A DNA stretch of 5,593 nucleotides from an uncultured Clostridium sp. (GTDB lineage Bacteria; Bacillota; Clostridia; UBA1212; UBA1255): positions 1-5,593 of the forward strand of contig USLW01000160.1 of the NCBI GenBank assembly GCA_900555605.1. Direction: 5' to 3'. The notes under the pieces are model-generated. The model saw only the letters and a program-made list of their open reading frames with translations, did not search any database and was not told where the DNA came from. Positions 1-5,166 of this stretch are shown piece by piece. Numbering within the stretch: position 1 is the stretch's first letter; the number at the start of each line of letters is the position of its first letter. A program made the position numbers and the translations under genes.

Positions 1-759
1 GGAATCCAAGCTGATTTAAAAACCTTTGCCGCTCACGGCGTATACGGAATGAGCGTCATTACATCCGTGGTGGCGGAAAATACCTGCGGGGTGGTTTCCA
101 GGCAGGATATTCTGCCGGAGATCGTCCGGGACCAGATTGCGGCTGTTTTTGAAGACATTCGGGTGGATGCCGTAAAAATAGGCATGCTGTCCGGTGTGGC
201 ATGTATGCAGGCCGTAGCGGAGGGACTGCGCAGATACCGGCCGGGGAAGATTGTCATTGATCCGGTTATGGTCGCAAAAGGCGGCTGCGCGCTTATGCAG
301 CCGGAAGCGCTGTCTCTGTTTATCGAAGAAATTTTACCGCAGGCATATCTTTTAACCCCGAATATTCCGGAGGCAGAGGCGATTACATCACAGCCCATCC
401 GCTCTGTAACGGATATGAAGCGCGCTGCGGAGCAGATTTTCCGCTTGGGTGCAAAACATGTTTTGGTGAAAGGCGGACATTTAGCAGAGGAGGCCGCGGA
501 TGTCCTTTTTGACGGCCGGTGTCATCGTGTTTACGTCCGGGAGCGGATACAGACCCGGCATACGCACGGAACCGGATGTACGCTGTCTTCTGCGATTACC
601 GCCTGCTTGGCAAAAGAGCGGTCAGTGCCTGAAGCGATAGAAGAAGGAAAGGCATATATCACGGAAGCGATCCGCCATGGTTTGGCCATTGGCCGCGGTC
701 ATGGTCCGGTTGATCATTTTTATCATTTTACTGGGACTGATTCCCCAGCGGCACATTAA
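1..759 (+). CDS. thiD: Hydroxymethylpyrimidine/phosphomethylpyrimidine kinase (ThiD), 5'-truncated by window edge
   Basis: ThiD phosphorylates 4-amino-5-hydroxymethyl-2-methylpyrimidine and its monophosphate to the diphosphate used for thiamine phosphate synthesis; it is a cytosolic ribokinase-fold enzyme. The reading frame is already open at base 1 and begins GIQADLKTFAAHGVYGMSV, the conserved segment that follows the family's N-terminal GSDxSGGA motif. The true start is therefore outside the window, and the ATG at 49 is an internal Met. Other family marks are DPVMVAKGG (about residues 87-95 of the visible part), LLTPNIPEAE and, near the C-terminus, HGTGCTLSSA with the anion-hole Gly and active-site Cys. 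The visible 252 residues plus roughly 16 missing ones match the usual ~265 aa. thiC follows 111 nt downstream on the same strand, so the two are probably co-transcribed. No frameshift or missing catalytic motif is visible. Identity is very secure. Confidence 0.96.
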   Translation, partial: GIQADLKTFAAHGVYGMSVITSVVAENTCGVVSRQDILPEIVRDQIAAVFEDIRVDAVKIGMLSGVACMQAVAEGLRRYRPGKIVIDPVMVAKGGCALMQPEALSLFIEEILPQAYLLTPNIPEAEAITSQPIRSVTDMKRAAEQIFRLGAKHVLVKGGHLAEEAADVLFDGRCHRVYVRERIQTRHTHGTGCTLSSAITACLAKERSVPEAIEEGKAYITEAIRHGLAIGRGHGPVDHFYHFTGTDSPAAH

Positions 760-805
760 CCGGCCGCGGCTGATTGATTGCTGCGCATAGACGCTTGCTG
801 CGCGT

Positions 806-825
806 GTGCTGCCGCCGCGGCGCAC
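806..825 (+). other. GC-rich hairpin between thiD and thiC
   Basis: GTGC-(T bulge)-GCC pairs with GGC-GCAC around a GCCGC loop, giving a 7-bp GC-rich stem. It is followed by an A-run rather than a T-run, so it does not look like a + strand terminator. The self-complementary octamer GCCGCGGC at 763-770 recurs at 814-821 and could form an alternative long-range pairing. It may be an mRNA processing or stabilising structure within the thiDC transcript; that role is inference. Confidence 0.35.
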
Positions 826-860
826 TGTAAAAAGGAAAGAGAAGAATACGGCGGAGAAAC

Positions 861-864
861 GGAG
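861..864 (+). promoter_or_regulatory. Ribosome binding site that fixes the thiC start
   Basis: GGAG lies 6 nt before the ATG at 871. The reading frame stays open upstream to a TTG at 778, but that stretch would encode an Ala/Cys-rich and charged leader unlike ThiC and has no comparable site in front of it. The ATG at 871 is therefore the likely start. Confidence 0.75.
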
Positions 865-870
865 CGGAAA

Positions 871-2184
871 ATGAATACATACAAAACACAAATGGAAGCC
901 GGTAAAAACGGAATTCTGACACCTGAAATGAAGTGTGTGGCAGAAAAGGAACAGATGGACCCTCAAAAGCTGATGGCGCTTGTGGCATGCGGACAGGTTG
1001 CAATTCCGGCCAATATCCGTCATACGGCATTGTCTCCGGAAGGCATCGGCACGGGGCTGCGGACGAAAATCAATGTCAATCTTGGTATTTCCGGAGATTG
1101 CAACGATTATCGGATGGAAATGGAGAAGGTGGAGATGGCGCTGCGCTTCGGCGCAGAAGCGATTATGGATCTGAGCAACTATGGGAAAACCAATACGTTC
1201 CGAAGCACGTTAATTGCAAAATCACCTGCGATGATCGGGACGGTTCCCATGTATGATGCCATCGGTTATTTGGAAAAGGATCTGCTGGAAATCACGGCTG
1301 CGGATTTTCTGCGGGTGGTACGGGCTCACGCGGAAGAGGGCGTGGATTTTATGACGATCCATGCAGGCATCAACCGGAGGGCAATTGAAGCATTTCGGCG
1401 GGAAGGCAGAAAAATGAATATTGTGTCCCGGGGCGGTTCTCTTTTATTCGCGTGGATGGAGATGACCGGAAATGAGAATCCCTTTTATGAATATTATGAC
1501 GAGGTGCTGGAGATTTTACGCGAATTTGACGTTACGATTAGTTTAGGAGATGCACTGCGTCCCGGTTGTCTGGAGGACAGTACGGACAGCGGACAAATCA
1601 GCGAGCTGATTGAATTAGGAAACCTTACAACGCGAGCCTGGAAACGGGATGTTCAGGTTATGGTGGAAGGACCTGGGCATATGGCTATGAATGAGATCGC
1701 CGCCAATATGGTGCTCCAGAAACGGATCTGCCATCATGCGCCGTTTTATGTGCTGGGACCGCTTGTAACCGATATCGCACCCGGCTATGATCATATTACT
1801 TCTGCCATCGGCGGTGCAATTGCGGCTGCAAACGGCGCGGATTTTCTCTGCTATGTCACGCCGGCGGAGCATCTGCGGCTGCCGGACCTCCAGGATGTGA
1901 AGGACGGAATTGTTGCGGCAAAAATTGCCGCTCACGCTGCGGACATTGCCAAAGGAATTCCCAATGCCCGGGCGCAGGATCTGAAGATGGCCCGGGCGCG
2001 CCATTGCGTAGATTGGGAGGAGATGTTCCGGCTGGCCATAGACGGTGAAAAGGCGCGGGCATATTTTGAGAGCACCCCTCCATCGGACCGGCATACATGC
2101 TCCATGTGCGGTAAAATGTGTGCTGTTCGGACGACAAATATGATCCTGGAGGGAAAGCCGGTTACATTTTGCACGGAAAAATAG
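871..2184 (+). CDS. thiC: Phosphomethylpyrimidine synthase (ThiC)
   Basis: ThiC converts 5-aminoimidazole ribotide to HMP-phosphate using S-adenosylmethionine and a 4Fe-4S cluster. It is a non-canonical radical SAM enzyme of the cytosol and supplies the substrate of ThiD. The 437-aa product matches the short ThiC form common in clostridia and archaea rather than the ~600-aa proteobacterial form. Conserved blocks run in order: [97 protein letters not shown], and a C-terminal cluster motif [10 protein letters not shown] (Cys410, Cys413, Cys417). The cysteine spacing is CX2CX3C, one residue shorter than the CX2CX4C of E. coli-type ThiC; I believe this is usual for short ThiC. It lies 111 nt after thiD and is followed by a terminator at 2231-2270. 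The gene appears intact. Confidence 0.97.
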   Translation: MNTYKTQMEAGKNGILTPEMKCVAEKEQMDPQKLMALVACGQVAIPANIRHTALSPEGIGTGLRTKINVNLGISGDCNDYRMEMEKVEMALRFGAEAIMDLSNYGKTNTFRSTLIAKSPAMIGTVPMYDAIGYLEKDLLEITAADFLRVVRAHAEEGVDFMTIHAGINRRAIEAFRREGRKMNIVSRGGSLLFAWMEMTGNENPFYEYYDEVLEILREFDVTISLGDALRPGCLEDSTDSGQISELIELGNLTTRAWKRDVQVMVEGPGHMAMNEIAANMVLQKRICHHAPFYVLGPLVTDIAPGYDHITSAIGGAIAAANGADFLCYVTPAEHLRLPDLQDVKDGIVAAKIAAHAADIAKGIPNARAQDLKMARARHCVDWEEMFRLAIDGEKARAYFESTPPSDRHTCSMCGKMCAVRTTNMILEGKPVTFCTEK

Positions 2185-2200
2185 AATACGCTCCCAATAA

Positions 2201-2245
2201 AGCGGTGGGATAGGAATTTCATGATTTCAGAGAAGCGGGATAGGA
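2201..2245 (+). repeat. Imperfect short direct repeat downstream of thiC
   Basis: The 15-mer agcggtgggatagga (2201-2215) recurs at 2234-2245 as agcgggatagga, identical except for loss of an internal TGG. The first copy supplies the right arm of a small TCCCA/TGGGA stem (2192-2210); the second supplies most of the left arm of the terminator. This looks like a local duplication. Confidence 0.5.
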
Positions 2246-2270
2246 GAAATAATATGCCGCTTCTTTTTTT
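2231..2270 (+). terminator. Rho-independent terminator of the thiD-thiC unit
   Basis: AGAAGCGG (2231-2238) pairs perfectly with CCGCTTCT (2257-2264), extendable outward by a G-U and an A-U pair. The loop is 18 nt and the stem runs directly into a T tract to 2270. It lies 46 nt after the thiC stop. The long loop is less than ideal, but stem plus T-run is convincing. Confidence 0.8.
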
Positions 2271-2306
2271 CGTGCGCGGAGGTTATGATTTGTCCCGCCT
2301 CTTGTT

Positions 2307-2335
2307 TTGACAAATGAGATTGAAAATATTACAAT
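2307..2335 (+). promoter_or_regulatory. Strong sigma-A-type promoter of the radical SAM/fpg unit
   Basis: A perfect -35 box TTGACA (2307-2312) and a near-consensus -10 box TACAAT (2330-2335) are separated by exactly 17 nt. Transcription should start near 2341-2344. The promoter lies just after the thiC terminator, so what follows is an independent transcription unit. A GGAGG at 2359-2363 and a GTG at 2373 follow with normal spacing. Confidence 0.85.
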
Positions 2336-2338
2336 TAA

Positions 2339-2350
2339 TATGATATCATA
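2339..2350. promoter_or_regulatory. Perfect 12-bp palindrome over the expected transcription start; candidate operator
   Basis: TATGATATCATA equals its own reverse complement. It begins 3 nt after the -10 box and covers the likely +1 site, where a bound dimeric repressor would block initiation. The first codons after it resemble a MarR-family N-terminus, so autoregulation by that now truncated repressor is plausible but inferred. Confidence 0.5.
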
Positions 2351-2372
2351 CTACTTACGGAGGCATACTGCA

Positions 2373-2480
2373 GTGCGTACAGAAATAAACGATTATGCAA
2401 ATGCCTGCCGATTAAGGGAAAGGCAGTATGCTGCTTATGACAGGTGCGCGAAAAAGCCGCGGATGAATATGCCCGAATTT
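2373..2480 (+). pseudogene. Truncated 5' fragment resembling a MarR-family regulator, fused to the next segment
   Basis: A GTG at 2373 sits 9 nt after GGAGG (2359-2363), downstream of the strong promoter. It begins a peptide (V/M)RTEINDYANACRLRERQY followed by AAYDRCAKKPRMNMPEF. This resembles the first helices of clostridial MarR-type regulators, which often read like INDYxxA...YDxxAKxxGM. After about 36 residues the similarity stops, with no DNA-binding winged helix, and the same frame continues as the C-terminal part of a different protein. The simplest reading is a deletion that removed most of a regulator gene and the front of its neighbour, leaving an in-frame chimaera. Alternatively, these residues belong to a divergent DUF1848 segment. 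The MarR assignment rests on pattern recall and is tentative; the junction near 2480 is approximate. Confidence 0.4.
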
Positions 2481-2797
2481 GCTATCCATGTATCGGAATG
2501 TGCCACGTTGGAAATTTTGGGCAATGCCAACGGCTGTGCGTTCAGGCATTTTAAGCATAAAGGCTTGCGTGAGGGCTGCCATTGCATTGAAAACCGTGAT
2601 ATTGGCGTATATGATACTTGTACGAATGGCTGCAGATCGTTACGCCAATCAGTGTCCGCGGAAAGCGGCAGAAAACGATAGGCCTCATAATCCGCGATCT
2701 CCGCTTGTCCTCGGAGAACGAAAAGAAAGCGATGCAGTGATACAAGGCGCTCAAAATTTTTTTTGAAATGAAGAGGAATACAGACGGCGCTGTTTGA
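2481..2797 (+). pseudogene. DUF1848-type Cys-motif protein remnant, C-terminal part only, frameshifted
   Basis: Full DUF1848 proteins are about 300 aa; their biochemical role is unknown to me. Here only the C-terminal third is recognisable: ECATLEILGNANGCAFR, then HKGLREGCHCIENRDIGVYD and TCTNGCR. These typically lead into a radical-SAM-like CxxxCxxC motif ending in CYAN. In this copy the expected Tyr-Cys codons are replaced by only 4 nt (2637-2640), so the frame shifts and the last Cys of the motif is lost. The sequence resumes in the +1 frame as YANQCPRKAAEN and continues through NPRSPLVLGE to about 2756. At a T8 run (2757-2764) this frame hits TGA at 2764. Skipping one T instead gives EMKRNTDGAV and a TGA at 2795-2797, just before the next gene. 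N-terminal loss plus at least one frameshift make this non-functional. It is presumably the former first partner of the downstream radical SAM gene. Confidence 0.7.
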
Positions 2798-2809
2798 GGG
2801 AAAAAGCGA

Positions 2810-3685
2810 ATGATTATCAAAGAGATACAAGTGAAAAGCATATTGAGTAAATCCAACCTGCCAGTGGGCGATTATTCGGTCAATCCTTATGTCGGCTGCA
2901 GTCACGCCTGCAAGTATTGCTATGCGTCGTTTATGAAACGCTTTACGGGACACGGCGAAAAATGGGGAACCTTTCTCGACGTGAAATATTGGCCGCCGAT
3001 TAAGAACCCAGAACATTATAGCGGTAAAGCGCTTTTTATCGGTTCAGTAACAGACCCTTATAATCCGCAGGAAGCGCAGTATAAACGAACGAGAGCCTTG
3101 CTCGAAGAACTGCGGGGAAGCGGTGCCAAAATTTCCATTGCCACCAAAAGTGATTTGATTTTACGGGACTTAGACTTGATCAAGACATTTCCCGACGCAA
3201 GAGTTTCCCTTTCTGTAAATACATTGGATGAGGCGTTTCAGCACGATATGGATGCGGCCGTTTCGATAGAGCGCCGATTGGATGCAATACGCATATTGCA
3301 TGAAAACGGTATTAGGACTACCTGCTTTATATCACCCATATTCCCCGAAATAACCGATGTCAGAGCCATTATAGAAAGAGTCAAAGAATATTGCAATTTG
3401 ATTTGGCTGGAAAACCTGAACCTGCGCGGCGATTACAAAGCGGTTATTCTGCGTTACATCAAGCGGCGCTATTCCTATTTATATCCGCTTTATGCAGAGA
3501 TTTATAATGGCGGAAACATGGGGTATTGGCAAAGACTTGATGAAGAGCTGAAGACCTATATTGAGCAAATCGGACTTGAATATGTTACCAATGACGACAG
3601 TATGATCCGTCCGTTTGATGCGCCGCCCATTGTTGTAAACTTTTTCTATCACGAGAAGATAAAGCGTTCAGCGAGAAGTGACTGA
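2810..3685 (+). CDS. SplB-like radical SAM protein (resembles the 'radical SAM mobile pair' family)
   Basis: This 291-aa protein begins with NPYVGCSHACKYCYASFMKR, carrying the radical SAM 4Fe-4S motif CxxxCxxC at Cys30, Cys34 and Cys37 close to the N-terminus. Later segments include GSVTDPYNPQE (SAM-binding region of the SplB-like group), KISIATKSDLILRDLDLI, SLSVNTLDE, RTTCFISPIFPEITD and LIWLENLNLRGDYKA. The layout matches COG1533/SplB relatives, which include spore photoproduct lyase, and in detail resembles proteins I recall named radical SAM mobile pair proteins; the substrate is unknown. The ATG at 2810 has GAGGG at 2796-2800, 9 nt upstream. The frame is intact and the stop at 3683-3685 is 1 nt from the fpg start, so the two were translationally coupled. 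SPL proper is excluded as a firm call because the neighbourhood and length fit the mobile-pair group better. It is the only intact gene of its unit. Confidence 0.88.
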   Translation: MIIKEIQVKSILSKSNLPVGDYSVNPYVGCSHACKYCYASFMKRFTGHGEKWGTFLDVKYWPPIKNPEHYSGKALFIGSVTDPYNPQEAQYKRTRALLEELRGSGAKISIATKSDLILRDLDLIKTFPDARVSLSVNTLDEAFQHDMDAAVSIERRLDAIRILHENGIRTTCFISPIFPEITDVRAIIERVKEYCNLIWLENLNLRGDYKAVILRYIKRRYSYLYPLYAEIYNGGNMGYWQRLDEELKTYIEQIGLEYVTNDDSMIRPFDAPPIVVNFFYHEKIKRSARSD

Positions 3686-3686
3686 T

Positions 3687-4373
3687 ATGCCGGAATTACC
3701 TGAAGTGGAAACGGTAAAGCGCGTATTAGCACCGTATCTGACAGGGCGGAAGATCCTTGCTGTGATCGTGAATCATGAAAAAATAATTGCGCATCCGAAA
3801 GCAGATGAATTGTGCGAAAAGCATACGCATTTGATGTTTGCATTAGATAACGGGCAAGAACTGCGATACGAAGATACAAGAAGATTTGGAAGGTTTTGAT
3901 TATTCGGAAACGGCGAAGAAGATGCAATCAGTGGCATTCATAAACTTGGCCTCGAGCCGTTTTCCCCTGTACTGTCGGCAGAATATCTGCAAGCAAAGCT
4001 GAGCAAACGGAAAAAGCCGATTAAAGAAATGCTGATGGACCAAAGCGTGATAGCAGGCATTGGCAATATCTATTCGGACGAAATATTGTTTACCGCAAAA
4101 ATTCGTCCCGATAAGCTGTGCAACAGGCTTACAAGTGAAGAGCTGCATACTTTGTCGGAAACGATTCGCGAACGGCTTGCGTACTTCATAGACCGGAATC
4201 ATATAACTTTTGAAGAATATACAATCGGCAAAGGCAAAAATTACAGAAATACGCCTTACCTGCAGGTATACGGCAAAGGCGGCAGCCCATGCGCTGTCTG
4301 CGGTGGGATTCTGCGGCGTTCCGCCATCGGCGGAAGAAGCTCGGTGTTCTGCGAACATTGCCAAAAGATATAA
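3687..4373 (+). pseudogene. mutM: Formamidopyrimidine-DNA glycosylase (Fpg/MutM), degraded: internal deletion plus in-frame TGA
   Basis: Fpg removes oxidised purines such as 8-oxoguanine and cuts the abasic site. The start is the ATG at 3687, because the catalytic proline must follow the initiator Met (MPELPEVETV); a GTG nine bases earlier would bury it. The frame runs 228 codons with one internal TGA (3897-3899, codon 71). Retained parts are Pro2/Glu3, DTRRFGRF, the helix-two-turn-helix QSVIAGIGNIYSDE, YRNTPYLQVYG and a CX2CX16CX2C zinc finger (Cys202, 205, 222, 225) with its GGRSS loop. Missing, between residues ~45 and 46 (about base 3821), are ~45 residues that in E. coli Fpg carry Lys57 and the Met of the DNA-intercalating triad. 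The TGA sits where relatives usually have Trp after RRFGRF. With these lesions the gene should be inactive. The frame after the TGA is perfectly kept, so the nonsense change looks recent. Confidence 0.88.
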
Positions 4374-4599
4374 GGAAACGTACGATCTGCGATGTAAAAA
4401 CTGCCGTCCATATGATTCATGAAACAGTCCGTCCGATTTCTGCCGGGCTTATTTAAAAATAAAAGGATCTTTTTGATTCAAATATTTTCCAGTGCAAAAT
4501 CTGCAAGTATATTTCCTGCGGATTATCCGATACTAAATGTGCGCAATTATGCAGCTGTGTCATAGATGCGTGCTTGAATTTATATTGGGAGGAAAGCAA

Positions 4600-4959
4600 A
4601 TGAAAGCAATAAAATTAATGGCAGTCAGTCTGCTTACGGTTTGTCTGCTTGCTTCGTTCTGCGCCTGTAGAAAGGATGACGGCAGGGTTGATACTTCGCC
4701 TTCGCCGACGCATAATAATCAGACGTCTCCGTCTCCGGATATGCAGTCTTCACCGGGTGCTGATATCGGCGGTGATACGAATACGCCGCCTGCAGGCACC
4801 GGGAATATGGAAGATGATATGTTAGATGACGGAAATGTAACCGGTTCGGACAGAGACCGGAACAGAGACGACAACGGGATTCTGAATGATATTCTGCCGG
4901 GAGGCAGTTCCCCTGCAAATGCAAATGTCAGCGGAGCTGTAAAACAGGTCGCGGCATAA
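4600..4959 (+). CDS. Small Ser/Thr/Pro- and Asp-rich lipoprotein of unknown function
   Basis: The 119-aa product starts at the ATG at 4600, 7 nt after a strong GGGAGG (4587-4592); an upstream in-frame ATG at 4537 lacks such a site and would bury the signal peptide. Residues 1-22 form a type II signal peptide: Lys2 and Lys5, a hydrophobic core, and SFCAC ending at Cys23, a relaxed lipobox. The mature part should be lipid-anchored at the outer face of the membrane. It is low complexity: TSPSP occurs at residues 32-36 and 42-46, followed by an acidic stretch (MEDDMLDDG), an Arg/Asp run (DRDRNRDDNG) and a Gly/Ser/Ala tail. No folded domain is recognisable, so I assign no function. A strong terminator follows 28 nt after the stop. 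No clear promoter was found upstream, but the 226-nt gap after the fpg remnant leaves room for one. Confidence 0.8.
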   Translation: MKAIKLMAVSLLTVCLLASFCACRKDDGRVDTSPSPTHNNQTSPSPDMQSSPGADIGGDTNTPPAGTGNMEDDMLDDGNVTGSDRDRNRDDNGILNDILPGGSSPANANVSGAVKQVAA

Positions 4960-4987
4960 CGGCTGTTGTGATTATGCAGCAATGCTT

Positions 4988-5021
4988 AGCCCAATTCGGT
5001 TTATATCCGAATTGGGCTTTT
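4988..5021 (+). terminator. Rho-independent terminator after the lipoprotein gene
   Basis: AGCCCAATTCGG (4988-4999) pairs without mismatch with CCGAATTGGGCT (5007-5018) around a 7-nt loop, followed by a short TTTT run. It lies 28 nt after the lipoprotein stop. The 12-bp stem is strong; the T-tract is short. No opposing gene is present to use it from the other side. Confidence 0.88.
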
Positions 5022-5051
5022 GTATAGCAGTCATCTGCCCCACTTTTTTAT

Positions 5052-5080
5052 TTGCTTTTTGGTCCCGGACGCCATATAAT
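5052..5080 (+). promoter_or_regulatory. Probable promoter of the rhamnosidase gene
   Basis: A perfect -10 box TATAAT (5075-5080) lies 17 nt after TTGCTT (5052-5057), which matches the -35 consensus in its first three positions. Expected start of transcription is near 5087, leaving a leader of about 80 nt before the ATG at 5167. It lies just beyond the lipoprotein terminator, consistent with an independent unit. The weak -35 suggests a role for an activator, though no binding site is recognised. Confidence 0.65.
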
Positions 5081-5107
5081 AAGCGCAATCAAGCAAAAAA
5101 CGGCGGG

Positions 5108-5143
5108 CTGATGGGCAGTCGCAGAAAATCCGCAGCCTATCAG
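5108..5143 (+). promoter_or_regulatory. Leader hairpin in the 5' untranslated region of the rhamnosidase gene
   Basis: CTGATGGGC (5108-5116) pairs with GCCTATCAG (5135-5143) over 9 bp including one G-U, around an 18-nt loop. It ends 7 nt before the ribosome binding site AAGGGGGG (5151-5158). There is no T-run, so it is not a terminator. It could influence translation or mRNA stability; no known riboswitch class is recognised. Confidence 0.4.
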
Positions 5144-5166
5144 ATAATACAAGGGGGGTTCTCTTT

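Noticed and set aside
33..398. 121-codon open frame on the minus strand over thiD
   Set aside because: It is antisense to an unmistakable ThiD coding region and its translation shows no domain or signal.
760..870. TPP riboswitch before thiC
   Set aside because: The 110-nt gap lacks the conserved CTGAGA and downstream thi-box-like elements; it contains only GC-rich hairpins. Any riboswitch would be upstream of thiD, outside the window.
2435..3016. 193-codon open frame on the minus strand
   Set aside because: It spans the DUF1848 remnant and the start of the intact radical SAM gene in antisense, has no recognisable domain, and conflicts with clear + strand protein homology.
2810..3685. Calling the radical SAM gene spore photoproduct lyase (splB)
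   Set aside because: The Cys motif sits only 30 residues from the N-terminus and the overall sequence resembles the uncharacterised mobile-pair relatives rather than the ~340-aa SplB of Bacillus and Clostridium.
3897..3899. TGA read as tryptophan (alternative genetic code) or selenocysteine in fpg
   Set aside because: All visible Trp residues in the neighbouring intact genes use TGG, and the radical SAM gene directly upstream ends with TGA. Fpg is not a selenoprotein family and no clear selenocysteine hairpin follows. The separate internal deletion already marks the gene as dead.
4461..4473. AAAAG-GAT-CTTTT as a terminator after fpg
   Set aside because: The stem is five mostly A-T pairs with a 3-nt loop, too weak to be credible. 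Nothing else in 4374-4599 reads as a terminator, promoter or gene with confidence.
2300..4600. Insertion sequence or transposon ends around the cassette
   Set aside because: No transposase, no matching terminal inverted repeats and no target-site duplication could be found by eye, despite the family's reported link with mobile regions.
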